The notes under the pieces were generated by a model that was given only the letters and a program-made list of their open reading frames with translations, had not been told where the DNA came from and searched no databases. The position numbers and the translations under genes are program-made. Of a stretch of DNA of 64,000 nucleotides, positions 7,510-16,510 are shown piece after piece. The DNA lies in NCBI RefSeq assembly GCF_000373565.1, contig NZ_KB891810.1:1-64000 (forward strand), written 5' to 3'. The stretch comes from Streptomyces sp. HmicA12. GTDB taxonomy: Bacteria; Actinomycetota; Actinomycetes; Streptomycetales; Streptomycetaceae. Numbering within the stretch: the stretch's first letter is position 1; each line of letters begins with the position of its first letter.

Positions 7510-9363
7510 TCAGCCGAGCTTCGAGACGTCGCGGACCGCGCCCTTGTCGGCGCTGGTGGCCATCGCGGCGTACGCGCGCAGGGCCTGGGAGACCTTGCGC
7601 TCGCGGTCCTTCGGGGCGTACACGCCGTTCAGGGCCTCGCGGCGGGACGCCAACTCCTCGTCCGTGACCAGGAGTTCGATGGTGCGGTTCGGGATGTCGA
7701 TGCGGATGCGGTCGCCGTCCTCGACCAGCGCGATCGTGCCGCCGGACGCCGCCTCGGGCGAGGCGTGGCCGATGGACAGGCCCGAGGTGCCGCCGGAGAA
7801 GCGTCCGTCGGTGACGAGGGCGCAGACCTTTCCGAGGCCGCGGCCCTTCAGGTACGAGGTCGGGTAGAGCATCTCCTGCATACCCGGGCCGCCCTTGGGG
7901 CCCTCGTAGCGGATGACGACGACGTCGCCCTCCTTCACCTGCTGGGTGAGGATCTTCTGGACGGCCTCCTCCTGCGACTCGCAGACGACGGCCGGGCCCT
8001 CGAAGGTCCAGATGGACTCGTCGACGCCGGCGGTCTTCACGACGCAGCCGTCCTCCGCCAGGTTGCCCTTGAGGACGGCGAGGCCGCCGTCCTGGGAGTA
8101 GGCGTGGGCGACGTCGCGGATGCAGCCGTTCGCGGCGTCCGTGTCGAGGCTGTCCCAGCGCTTGGACTGGGAGAAGGCGGTGGCGGAGCGCTCGCAGCCG
8201 GGGGCCGCGTACCAGAGGTCCTCGGCCTCGGGGGACGTGCTGCCGCTGCGGACGTCCCAGGTGTCGAGCCACTCCTTGATGGACGGGGAGTGGACCGTGT
8301 GCACGTCCTCGTTCAGGAGGCCGCCGCGGTAGAGCTCGCCGAGGATCGCGGGGATGCCGCCCGCGCGGTGCACGTCCTCCATGTAGTACGTCTTCGAGCC
8401 CGCGACGTTCGGCGCGACCTTGGCCAGGCAGGGGACGCGGCGGGAGACGGCGTTGATGTGGTCGAGGTTGTAGTCGACCTCGGCCTCCTGGGCGGCGGCC
8501 AGCAGGTGCAGGATCGTGTTCGTGGAGCCGCCCATGGCGATGTCGAGCGCCATCGCGTTCTCGAACGCGGCGTGCGTCGCGATGTTGCGCGGCAGGACCG
8601 AGGCGTCGTCCTCGCCGTAGTAGCGCTTGGTCAGCTCGACGACGGTGGCGCCGGCGCGCTCGTACAGCGCCTTGCGGGCGGTGTGCGTGGCGAGGACCGA
8701 GCCGTTGCCCGGGAGGGAGAGGCCGATGGCCTCGGTCAGGCAGTTCATCGAGTTGGCGGTGAACATGCCGGAACACGAGCCGCAGGTCGGGCAGGCGTTC
8801 TCCTCGATACGGAGGATGTCCTCGTCGGAGATCTTGTCGTTGACCGCCTCCGACATCGCGTCGACCAGGTCGAGCGTGCGGACCGTGCCGTCGACGAGGG
8901 TGGCCCGGCCGGACTCCATCGGGCCGCCGGAGACGAAGACCGTGGGGATGTTGAGGCGGAGCGCCGCCATCAGCATGCCGGGCGTGATCTTGTCGCAGTT
9001 GGAGATGCAGACGAGGGCGTCCGCGCAGTGCGCCTCGACCATGTACTCGACCGAGTCGGCGATCAGGTCGCGGGAGGGCAGCGAGTACAGCATGCCGCCG
9101 TGGCCCATCGCGATGCCGTCGTCGACCGCGATCGTGTTGAACTCGCGCGGGATGCCGCCGGCCTCGGTGATCGCGTCGCTGACGATGCGGCCGACCGGCG
9201 CCAGGTGCGTGTGGCCCGGCACGAACTCCGTGAAGGAGTTGGCGACGGCGATGATCGGCTTCCGGCCGATGTCCGCACCCGGTACACCGGAGGCGCGCAT
9301 AAGGGCGCGTGCGCCCGCCATGTTGCGACCGTGGGTGACTGTGCGGGACCTCAGCTCGGGCAT
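7510..9363 (-). CDS. ilvD: dihydroxy-acid dehydratase
   Basis: This 617-residue enzyme of branched-chain amino acid synthesis converts 2,3-dihydroxy-3-methyl acids to 2-keto acids. The IlvD/Edd signatures are present: CISNCDKITPGML and CPTCGSCSGMFTANSMNCL, which hold iron-sulfur cluster cysteines, plus a C-terminal TDGRFSGGTSGLSIGHASPE. The length is the full E. coli-type size. ATG 9363 is preceded by GAAGGAG. It is monocistronic in appearance, 167 nt from the TetR gene upstream. Confidence 0.97.
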   Translation of the reverse strand: MPELRSRTVTHGRNMAGARALMRASGVPGADIGRKPIIAVANSFTEFVPGHTHLAPVGRIVSDAITEAGGIPREFNTIAVDDGIAMGHGGMLYSLPSRDLIADSVEYMVEAHCADALVCISNCDKITPGMLMAALRLNIPTVFVSGGPMESGRATLVDGTVRTLDLVDAMSEAVNDKISDEDILRIEENACPTCGSCSGMFTANSMNCLTEAIGLSLPGNGSVLATHTARKALYERAGATVVELTKRYYGEDDASVLPRNIATHAAFENAMALDIAMGGSTNTILHLLAAAQEAEVDYNLDHINAVSRRVPCLAKVAPNVAGSKTYYMEDVHRAGGIPAILGELYRGGLLNEDVHTVHSPSIKEWLDTWDVRSGSTSPEAEDLWYAAPGCERSATAFSQSKRWDSLDTDAANGCIRDVAHAYSQDGGLAVLKGNLAEDGCVVKTAGVDESIWTFEGPAVVCESQEEAVQKILTQQVKEGDVVVIRYEGPKGGPGMQEMLYPTSYLKGRGLGKVCALVTDGRFSGGTSGLSIGHASPEAASGGTIALVEDGDRIRIDIPNRTIELLVTDEELASRREALNGVYAPKDRERKVSQALRAYAAMATSADKGAVRDVSKLG

Positions 9364-9483
9364 CGCCGCTCGCTCCTTCAGTACGGACTCTCAGAACACA
9401 GAAAAGACTGGTTCACGAGCCTACGCCGCGACTCCACGATCCGGACAGGGCGTCCGGATGGCGGGACGCCCGTCTCAGATAGT

Positions 9484-9536
9484 CGCTACGCCGACACCCG
9501 CTGCGCCGACTCCCGCTGCGCCGATACTCGCTACGG
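9484..9536. repeat. 15-bp tandem repeat, 3.5 copies
   Basis: The units CGCTACGCCGACACC, CGCTGCGCCGACTCC and CGCTGCGCCGATACT and a partial CGCTACGG are consecutive. The array fills the gap between the ilvD promoter region and the stop codon of the TetR gene. Confidence 0.75.
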
Positions 9537-10151
9537 TCCGGTGAGGTGCCCCTGCACCACCGGTGCGATCCGGGCGATGACGTCCTCCGCGTCGGCGGAC
9601 GCCAGCGGCTCCGCCCTGATCACGTACCGGAGCATCGCCGTGCCCACCAGCTGCGCGGCGGCGAGGCAGGCGCGCAGTTCGGCCTCCTCCTCCGGCACGT
9701 CGAGGCGCCGCGCGATCCGGGAGAGGAGCTGGGCCGCGATCAGGCGCCGGAAGACGGCGGCCGCCGCCTCGTTGTTCACGGCGGAGCGCACGATGGCGAG
9801 CAGCGGGGCCCGGGTGACCGGGTTCTCCCAGATCCCGAAGATGAACCGGGTCAGCCGCTCGCCGACCCCGTCCAGCGGTCCGTCCTCCACCGCCGCGGGC
9901 GCTTCGAGGGCGGGCGCGAACGCCACCTCGATCGCCGCGGCGAAGACCTGTTCCTTGGTCCCGAAGTAGTGGTGCACGAGCGCGGAGTCGACGCCCGCCG
10001 CCTTCGCGATGCCGCGCACCGACGTCTTCTCGTACCCGCGCTCGGCGAACTCCTCCCGGGCCGCGTTCAGGATCCGCTCCCGCGTCGCGCCGGGCCCGCC
10101 CTCCGTCTGCGTACGGGAGGGGCGTCCCCTGCGCCGCGCGGGTTCCGTCAT
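9531..10151 (-). CDS. TetR family transcriptional regulator
   Basis: This 206-residue regulator has a basic N-terminal arm (RRRGRPSR) and a TetR helix-turn-helix at about residues 26-70 with AAREEFAERGYEKTSVRGIAKAAGVDSALVHHYFGTKEQVF. The C-terminal ligand domain is of the TetR_C_17-like type, with VRSAVNNEAAAAVFRRLI. ATG 10151 overlaps the stop of the upstream isomerase gene (ATGA), so the two are translationally coupled. Its target may be that operon. Confidence 0.9.
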   Translation of the reverse strand: MTEPARRRGRPSRTQTEGGPGATRERILNAAREEFAERGYEKTSVRGIAKAAGVDSALVHHYFGTKEQVFAAAIEVAFAPALEAPAAVEDGPLDGVGERLTRFIFGIWENPVTRAPLLAIVRSAVNNEAAAAVFRRLIAAQLLSRIARRLDVPEEEAELRACLAAAQLVGTAMLRYVIRAEPLASADAEDVIARIAPVVQGHLTGP

Positions 10152-10972
10152 GAACGCGGTACCCGCACCGCCGACGCGAGGTGCAGCCGCGTGAAGGCGA
10201 GGGCCTCGGCGAGGTCGGCCTCGCGTTCGGCGCTGGACATGGCGCGCCGGGTGTTGACCTCGATGACCACGTGCCCGTCGAAGCCGCTCGTCGCGAGGCG
10301 TTCGAGGAGTTCGGCGCAGGGCTGGGTGCCGCGGCCCGGGACCAGGTGCTCGTCCTTGTTGGAGCCGTTGCCGTCCGCCAGGTGGACGTGGCCGAGGCGG
10401 TCGCCCATACGGTCGATCATGTGCATCGCGTCGGTGCGGGCCGTCGCGGTATGGCTGAGATCGACCGTGAAGTGGCGGTAGTCGTCCTTCGTGACGTCCC
10501 AGTCGGGGGCGTACGCGAGCATCTCGCGGTCCCGGTAGCGCCACGGATACATGTTCTCTACGGCGAATCTGACGTCCGTCTCGTCCGCCATCCGCCAGAT
10601 CCCGCTGACGAAGTCCCTGGCGTACTGGCGCTGCCAGCGGAAGGGCGGGTGGACGACCACCGTCGAGGCGCCGAGCTTCTCGGCCGCCGCTCGCGCGCGC
10701 TGCAGCTTCACCCAGGGGTCCGTCGACCACACCCGCTGCGTGATCAGCAGACATGGGGCGTGGACGGCCAGAATCGGGATCCGGTGATAGTCGCTGAGGC
10801 GGCGCAGCGCCTCGATGTCCTGGCTGACGGGGTCGGTCCAGACCATGACCTCTACGCCGTCGTAGCCCAGGCGTGCGGCGATCTCGAAGGCCGTCGCCGT
10901 CGACTCCGGATAGACCGAGGCCGTCGACAGGGCGACCTTCGCATCCGGGATGCGCACCACTGGTTCTGCCAC
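10148..10972 (-). CDS. sugar phosphate isomerase/epimerase (TIM barrel)
   Basis: This 274-residue protein has an AP_endonuc_2/xylose-isomerase-like TIM barrel. Metal-site segments are visible: VEVMVWTDP, AVHAPCLL, VVHPPFRW, FAVENMYPW, FTVDLSHTATA, GHVHLADGNG and VVIEVNTR. The substrate is unknown. GTG 10972 starts the frame. It is the first gene of a two-gene unit with the TetR gene, overlapping it by 4 bp. Confidence 0.85.
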   Translation of the reverse strand: MAEPVVRIPDAKVALSTASVYPESTATAFEIAARLGYDGVEVMVWTDPVSQDIEALRRLSDYHRIPILAVHAPCLLITQRVWSTDPWVKLQRARAAAEKLGASTVVVHPPFRWQRQYARDFVSGIWRMADETDVRFAVENMYPWRYRDREMLAYAPDWDVTKDDYRHFTVDLSHTATARTDAMHMIDRMGDRLGHVHLADGNGSNKDEHLVPGRGTQPCAELLERLATSGFDGHVVIEVNTRRAMSSAEREADLAEALAFTRLHLASAVRVPRS

Positions 10973-11065
10973 GGAGACAGAGTACGGGCCTCGGCGACGG
11001 TGCGGGGGGCGGGTCTTTGAGGGGTGGGCGTGCTTGGCCGGATCATGGCGCTCGTGGGGCGTCGA

Positions 11066-11141
11066 GCGCCGGGTCCGCGCTTCGGTGGGCGCCGGGGTCG
11101 CGCTTCGGCGGGCGCCGGGTCCGCGCTTCGGCGGGCGCCGG
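11066..11141. repeat. 23-bp tandem repeat, 3.3 copies
   Basis: Units at 11066-11088, 11089-11111 and 11112-11134 share GCGCCGGGTCCGCGCTTCGG plus a short end, with 1-2 substitutions each, and a partial fourth follows. They lie in the 255-bp gap between the Ppx/GppA gene and the isomerase gene. No gene was seen in 10973-11227. Confidence 0.8.
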
Positions 11142-11227
11142 ACGGAGCGCTCGCCCCGCGCCGGGGTGCCGCCTTGCCCACCCTGCAGCCCTTGGCGGCA
11201 GATTGCCCAAGGCGGCGGGCGGCAGCC

Positions 11228-12163
11228 CTACGACGTCGTCGGCATGTGGTCCAGGCGGCGCAGGATCACGCCCTCCCGCAGGGCCCACGGGCAGATCTCC
11301 AGGGTCTCCACGCCGAACAGGTCCATGGCACCCTCGGCGACCAGCGCCCCGGCGAGCAGTTGTCCGGCCCGGCCCTCCGAGACCCCGGGCAGCTCCGAGC
11401 GCTCGGCCTCCGTCATCGCGGCCAGGCGCGGCACCCAGTCCTCCAGGGATCTGCGCTTCAACTCCCGCTGCACGTAGAGGCCTTCGGTCGATCGGGCGGC
11501 GCCCGCGAGCCGCGCCAGCTGCTTGAACGTCTTCGACGTGGCGACCACATGATCCGGCGCCCCGAACCGGCTGAACTCCCCCACCGTCCGCGCGATCTGC
11601 GCCCGCACGTGCCGTCGCAGGGCCTTCACGTCCGCCGGGTCCGCCGGGTCCCCGGGCAGCCAGCCCGCGGTGAGCCGGCCGGCGCCGAGCGGCAGCGACA
11701 CCGCGGCGTCCGGCTCCTCGTCGATCCCGTACGCGATCTCCAGGGAGCCGCCGCCGATGTCGAGGACCAGCAACTTCCCCGCCGACCAGCCGAACCAGCG
11801 GCGGGCGGCCAGGAAGGTGAGACGGGCCTCCTCCGCGCCGCTGAGCACCCGCAGTTCGACGCCGGTCTCGTCCTTGACCCGGGCCAGCACCTCGTCCGCG
11901 TTGGTCGCCTCGCGCACCGCCGACGTGGCGAACGGCAGCAGGTCCTCCACGCCCTTGTCCTCGGCCGCGTCCAGGGCGTCCCTGACCGTGCCGACCAGGC
12001 GTGACACGCCGTCGGGGCCGATCGCCCCGTGCTCGTCGAGGAGTTGGGCGAGCCGCAGCTCCGCCTTGTGCGAGTGCGCGGGCAGCGGGCGGGCGCCCGG
12101 GTGCGCGTCCACCACGAGCAGATGGACCGTATTCGAACCCACGTCGAGGACACCGAGTCTCAT
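11228..12163 (-). CDS. Ppx/GppA family phosphatase
   Basis: This 311-residue member of the ASKHA fold hydrolyses polyphosphate or guanosine pentaphosphate. Phosphate-1 motif DVGSNTVHLLV lies at residues 6-16, and phosphate-2 LVLDIGGGSLEIAYG near residue 135. The protein is the short actinobacterial form without the C-terminal HD domain. ATG 12163 is the start. It is divergent from the Cys-rich gene at 12244. Whether it acts on polyP or (p)ppGpp cannot be told here. Confidence 0.9.
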   Translation of the reverse strand: MRLGVLDVGSNTVHLLVVDAHPGARPLPAHSHKAELRLAQLLDEHGAIGPDGVSRLVGTVRDALDAAEDKGVEDLLPFATSAVREATNADEVLARVKDETGVELRVLSGAEEARLTFLAARRWFGWSAGKLLVLDIGGGSLEIAYGIDEEPDAAVSLPLGAGRLTAGWLPGDPADPADVKALRRHVRAQIARTVGEFSRFGAPDHVVATSKTFKQLARLAGAARSTEGLYVQRELKRRSLEDWVPRLAAMTEAERSELPGVSEGRAGQLLAGALVAEGAMDLFGVETLEICPWALREGVILRRLDHMPTTS

Positions 12164-12243
12164 GTACGGAACGCTACTGCGCTCGCGAGGTCCCTTGTCA
12201 GGGAAGGTCCGACCCAGCGCCTCCGCGCGCTTACTCTGGAACG

Positions 12244-13071
12244 GTGCCAAAGACGAAAAAGGCCAAGGCCGACAAGAGTGGTAAGAGCGACAAGAAGGCC
12301 AAGTCGGCAAAGCCGCAGGACGAGAAGACGATCGACTTCCCGCGCGCCTGGGTCGAGTTCCCGGATCCGGCGGACGACGAGCAGGTCTTCCGTTGCGATC
12401 TGACATGGCTGACCTCTCGTTGGACCTGCATCTTCGGCAGCGGCTGCCAGGGCATCCAGGCGGGCCGCGCGGACGACGGCTGCTGCACGCTGGGGGCTCA
12501 CTTCTCGGACGATGACGACGAGAAGCGCGTGGCGGGGTTCGTGGCCCGGCTGACCCCCGACATCTGGCAGCACCATGACGTCGGTACGGAGACCGGGTGG
12601 GTGTCCAAGGACGAGGACGGGGAGCGCCAGACGCGCCCGTACAACGGCTCGTGCATCTTCCAGAACCGCCCCGGCTTCGAGGGCGGCGCGGGCTGCTCGC
12701 TCCACATCCTCGCGCTCAAGGAGGGCCGCGAGCCGCTGGAGACGAAGCCGGACGTCTGCTGGCAGCTGCCGGTCCGGCGCACGTACGAGTGGATCGACCG
12801 GCCCGACGACACCCGGGTGCTCCAGGTCTCGATCGGTGAGTACGACCGGCGCGGCTGGGGCCCGGGCGGCCACGACCTGCACTGGTGGTGCACCTCGGCG
12901 ACCTCGGCGCACGGCGCGGGCGACCCGGTGTACGTCTCGTACCGCCCGGAGCTGACCGAGCTGATGGGCCAGGCCGGCTACGACAAGCTGGTCGAGCTGT
13001 GCGAGGAACGCCTCGCGTCCCTGCCCAAGGGTCTTCCGCTCGTCGCCCCGCACCCGGCGGACCCGGCGTAA
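12244..13071 (+). CDS. conserved cysteine-rich hypothetical protein
   Basis: This 275-residue protein begins at GTG 12244 behind TGGA. Residues 1-28 are Lys/Ser-rich and disordered. The body has nine or so cysteines in clusters (51, 62, 68, 80, 81, 137, 151, 172 and one in HWWCTSATSAHG), a spacing that suggests metal or iron-sulfur binding reminiscent of YkgJ/DUF3109-type chelating proteins, though I cannot confirm the family. It has no signal peptide. It converges on the BACON-domain gene, separated by 19 nt. Confidence 0.8.
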   Translation: MPKTKKAKADKSGKSDKKAKSAKPQDEKTIDFPRAWVEFPDPADDEQVFRCDLTWLTSRWTCIFGSGCQGIQAGRADDGCCTLGAHFSDDDDEKRVAGFVARLTPDIWQHHDVGTETGWVSKDEDGERQTRPYNGSCIFQNRPGFEGGAGCSLHILALKEGREPLETKPDVCWQLPVRRTYEWIDRPDDTRVLQVSIGEYDRRGWGPGGHDLHWWCTSATSAHGAGDPVYVSYRPELTELMGQAGYDKLVELCEERLASLPKGLPLVAPHPADPA

Positions 13072-13090
13072 CACCTGGAGCCCCGCGGAT

Positions 13091-14803
13091 TCAGGGGGAC
13101 CCGGTCGCAGACGACGGGTCCCCCGTGCCCGGGCTCGCCGTGCCGGAGGGCGTCGGGTCGGGCTCGGGCGAGGTGGACGGGTCGCTCGGCGTCGGCGTCG
13201 GATCCGGCTCCGTGGTGCCCGGGTCGCTGGGCGTCGGCGTGGGATCGGGGTCGGACGGCGAGGACGGGTCGCTCGGGGTGGGGCCGGGACCCGGCTCCCC
13301 CGAGCCGTCTCCGCTGCCCGAACGCCCGTACCCGCTCAGGGAGATGGCGGCCCCCGAAGGGGCGATGCCGATCCGCGCGCTCCAGTGCCCCGCGGGCTCC
13401 CGGTCGTGATCGACGTACACCCGGATCGTGGCCGTCTCGCCGGGCCGCAGCGTGCCCGAGCGCTGGCTCAGCCAGAGCCAGTGGGCGCCGGTGTGCGCGG
13501 ACCAGTGGACGGCCGAACTCCCGGACGCGGTCAGCGTGATGAGCGTCGCGGCGCCGCTGGGCCGCGCCGTGACGGTGAGCCGCCCGGAACCCGTGCTCGC
13601 GCGCGTGGGCGGCGAGATCACTTCCACGGAGACGTCCGGCGACCGGCTGCCCGCGGTGAAGCGGGGGTCGGGGGTGGTCTGTGCGTTCCCCGCGTTCTCG
13701 TACCCGTATCCGTCGCCGGTGCGCTCGCCGTCGAGCTCGCCCGAGCCACCCGCCTCGCTGGCGCTCACGGACCGGCCGTCGGTGCCCTCGCCGGTCATCG
13801 GCGCCCCGCGGTAGGCGGCCCACAGGGCGAGCACGGGGGCGGCGACCACGGTGGCGACGACCGTCGTCGTGACGGCACGCGCGCGTAGCTTGTCGCGTCG
13901 GGCCGCGCGGTCCTTGGGGTCCATCGGGAAGCCGCGCCGGTCGAAGCGGGGCGCCCTGGCCGCGGGGCGCGACGCGTGCATCGCCTGGTGCAGGGCCGCG
14001 CGCGGGGCCTCCACGAGCGGCAGCGCGGCGGGCGTGACGGAGGTGCCGGGCCAGGTGCCGGGGGTGGCGCGCTCGGCGGTGCGGCGGCAGCGCGGGCAGT
14101 CGTCGACGTGCCGCACCAGCTCGCGGCGCAGGGCGGCGGACAGCAGGAGCTGGTTGTCACCGGTGAGGCGGTTGACGCCGGGGCAGGTGCCGGTCTCGAC
14201 GACGGCGAGCGCGGCGCGGGTGCGCTCGACCTCGCAGGCCGCGGACGCGAGCAGCTCGCGCGTGACGCCCGGGTCGGAGCCGAGGACGGCGGCGACCTCG
14301 GGGGCGGACAGCTGGTGGCGCACCGCCAGTTCGAGCGCCTCGCGCTGCTCGGGGGTGGTGCCGGCGGCCTCCGGCCAGGCCAGCAGGCCCAGCTGGCGGC
14401 GCTGCTCCTCCTGAAGGAGGGCGCCGGGCGGTGCCGCAGGCTCCGTGGCCTGCTTCACCCCCTCGGCCGTGTGCGCGCCCTGCCGCCTGCGCTTGGCCTC
14501 GGCGAGCCGGCGCAGACAGGACCAGCGGGCGAGCGCGTAGAGCCAGGCCCTGTGGTCGGCCTCCGTGTCGGGGGCGCGGGAGCCGCGCCGCTCGGCGAGC
14601 GCGAGGGCGTCGCCGAGGGCGGCCGTCGCCTCGTCGTGATCGCACAGCACGGAGAGGCAGTAGGTGAACAGACCGTCCAGACACGGCTCGTAGCGCGTGG
14701 GCGGGCGCTGCGGAACAGCGCGCGGCACCGGCCGCCTCGCCCCGGCGCGATGCGCCCGGTGTGCGCCGGTGGTGTGCGTGGGGGTTTCCGGCCTGCTGTT
14801 CAT
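13091..14803 (-). CDS. sigma-like / zinc-binding / membrane / BACON-like fusion protein
   Basis: This is a 570-residue multidomain protein (numbered here from GTG 14806). Residues 38-105 resemble sigma-70 region 2, and 148-203 look like region 4 with the helix-turn-helix TPEQREALELAVRHQLSAPE. Cys208-x24-His233-x3-Cys237-x2-Cys240 matches a zinc-binding anti-sigma (ZAS) motif. A membrane helix lies at 311-331, followed by an extracellular BACON-like beta domain (about 385-470; WLWLSQRSGTLRPGETATIRV) and a Pro/Ser/Asp-Pro repeat tail. It therefore looks like a sigma factor, its anti-sigma and a sensor in one chain. ATG 14803 is used. Confidence 0.82.
   Translation of the reverse strand: MNSRPETPTHTTGAHRAHRAGARRPVPRAVPQRPPTRYEPCLDGLFTYCLSVLCDHDEATAALGDALALAERRGSRAPDTEADHRAWLYALARWSCLRRLAEAKRRRQGAHTAEGVKQATEPAAPPGALLQEEQRRQLGLLAWPEAAGTTPEQREALELAVRHQLSAPEVAAVLGSDPGVTRELLASAACEVERTRAALAVVETGTCPGVNRLTGDNQLLLSAALRRELVRHVDDCPRCRRTAERATPGTWPGTSVTPAALPLVEAPRAALHQAMHASRPAARAPRFDRRGFPMDPKDRAARRDKLRARAVTTTVVATVVAAPVLALWAAYRGAPMTGEGTDGRSVSASEAGGSGELDGERTGDGYGYENAGNAQTTPDPRFTAGSRSPDVSVEVISPPTRASTGSGRLTVTARPSGAATLITLTASGSSAVHWSAHTGAHWLWLSQRSGTLRPGETATIRVYVDHDREPAGHWSARIGIAPSGAAISLSGYGRSGSGDGSGEPGPGPTPSDPSSPSDPDPTPTPSDPGTTEPDPTPTPSDPSTSPEPDPTPSGTASPGTGDPSSATGSP
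13094..13124. terminator. 10-bp hairpin at the 3' end of the BACON fusion gene
   Basis: GGGGGACCCG at 13094-13103 pairs with CGGGTCCCCC at 13115-13124 around an 11-nt loop. The stem lies in the last codons, directly before the stop, and separates the convergent genes ending at 13071 and 13091. Confidence 0.65.
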
Positions 14804-15009
14804 CACCCGTGCGACCGTAGGCGGCGGCCAGGGGCCCCTTCCGCCCCCTTGAGCACTTTTAATCCTTACGGGTGAAACGATCCCTCAAAAGAGGACAGGA
14901 ACCCCCTATTCCGTGGCCAGCGCGGCTACGCGGGGCAACCGCCGGTGGCAAAAGCCGCAGGGTGCGGGGCCGGGCCGGATTGTCAGAGGGGCCCGCTACG
15001 GTTCGGTCC

Positions 15010-16428
15010 ATGGCTGCCCGTACGAAATCCGCGAACAGCGGTAAGCAACGTCCGTCGTACCGCTGCACCGAGTGCGGCTGGCAGACGGCCAAGTGGCTGG
15101 GCCGCTGCGCCGAGTGCCAGGCGTGGGGGACGATCGAGGAGTACGGCGCGCCCGCGGTGCGCACGACAGCCCCCGGCCGGGTCACCACCTCCGCCGTGCC
15201 CATCGGCGAGGTCGACGGCCGGACGGCCACGGCCCGCTCCACCGGGGTGCCCGAGCTGGACCGCGTCCTCGGCGGCGGGCTGGTCCCCGGCGCGGTGGTG
15301 CTGCTCGCGGGCGAGCCGGGCGTCGGCAAGTCCACGCTGCTGCTCGACGTCGCCGCGAAGTCGGCGAGCGAGGAGCACAAGACGCTCTACGTCACGGGTG
15401 AGGAGTCGGCGTCGCAGGTGCGGCTGCGCGCGGACCGCATCCACGCCATCGACGACCATCTGTACCTGGCGGCCGAGACCGACCTGTCCGCCGTCCTCGG
15501 CCACCTGGACGCGGTGAAGCCGTCCCTGCTGATCATGGACTCGGTCCAGACGGTGGCCTCGCCGGAGATCGACGGGGCGCCCGGCGGCATGGCCCAGGTG
15601 CGCGAGGTCGCGGGCGCGCTGATCCGCGCCTCCAAGGAGCGCGGCATGTCCACGCTGCTGGTGGGCCATGTCACGAAGGAGGGCGCGATCGCCGGTCCGC
15701 GCCTCCTGGAGCACCTGGTCGACGTGGTGCTGAACTTCGAGGGCGACCGGCACGCGCGCCTGCGCCTGGTCCGCGGCGTGAAGAACCGGTACGGGACGAC
15801 GGACGAGGTCGGCTGCTTCGAGCTGCACGACGAGGGCATCACGGGCCTGGCCGACCCGAGCGGCCTCTTCCTGACCCGGCGCGACGAGCCGGTGCCCGGC
15901 ACCTGTCTGACGGTGACCCTGGAGGGCCGCCGCCCGCTGGTCGCCGAGGTGCAGGCGCTCACCGTCGACTCGCAGATCCCCTCCCCCCGGCGCACGACGT
16001 CCGGCCTGGAGACCTCCCGTGTCTCGATGATGCTGGCGGTTCTCGAACAGCGGGGCAGGATCAGCGCCTTGGGCAAAAGGGACATCTACTCGGCGACGGT
16101 CGGCGGCGTGAAGCTCTCCGAGCCCGCCGCGGACCTCGCCATCGCGCTCGCGCTCGCCTCCGCCGCGAGCGACACCCCGCTCCCCAAGAACCTGGTGGCG
16201 ATCGGAGAAGTGGGCCTCGCGGGCGAGGTCAGAAGGGTGACGGGGGTGCAGCGCCGGCTCGCCGAGGCGCACCGGCTCGGCTTCACGCACGCCCTCGTAC
16301 CGGGCGATCCCGGCAAGATCCCGGCCGGTATGAAGGTCCTGGAAGTCGCCGACATAGGGGACGCGCTGCGGGTGCTTCCGAAGAGCCGTCGTCGAGAGGC
16401 CCCACGGGAGACGGAGGACCGCCGGTAG
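15010..16428 (+). CDS. radA: DNA repair protein RadA/Sms
   Basis: This 472-residue ATPase processes recombination intermediates. The N-terminal zinc finger is formed by Cys19, Cys22, Cys33 and Cys36. Walker A GEPGVGKST starts near residue 102, the RadA-specific KNRYG motif is at 258-262, and a Lon-protease-like domain fills the C-terminus. ATG 15010 fits the family start MAARTKS; the frame continues upstream to 14872 without coding character. It is followed by disA 82 nt downstream, a pairing conserved in many bacteria. Confidence 0.97.
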   Translation: MAARTKSANSGKQRPSYRCTECGWQTAKWLGRCAECQAWGTIEEYGAPAVRTTAPGRVTTSAVPIGEVDGRTATARSTGVPELDRVLGGGLVPGAVVLLAGEPGVGKSTLLLDVAAKSASEEHKTLYVTGEESASQVRLRADRIHAIDDHLYLAAETDLSAVLGHLDAVKPSLLIMDSVQTVASPEIDGAPGGMAQVREVAGALIRASKERGMSTLLVGHVTKEGAIAGPRLLEHLVDVVLNFEGDRHARLRLVRGVKNRYGTTDEVGCFELHDEGITGLADPSGLFLTRRDEPVPGTCLTVTLEGRRPLVAEVQALTVDSQIPSPRRTTSGLETSRVSMMLAVLEQRGRISALGKRDIYSATVGGVKLSEPAADLAIALALASAASDTPLPKNLVAIGEVGLAGEVRRVTGVQRRLAEAHRLGFTHALVPGDPGKIPAGMKVLEVADIGDALRVLPKSRRREAPRETEDRR

Positions 16429-16510
16429 ACTTTGCCCTGGTCTCGCCCGTGCGTGCGAACGCGACGCACTCCAGGGCGGCGCCCCAGAGTCTGCGATCCG
16501 GAGGAGTGCA

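Noticed and set aside
9484..9536. CRISPR-like array
   Set aside because: Repeat units are contiguous 15-mers without spacers.
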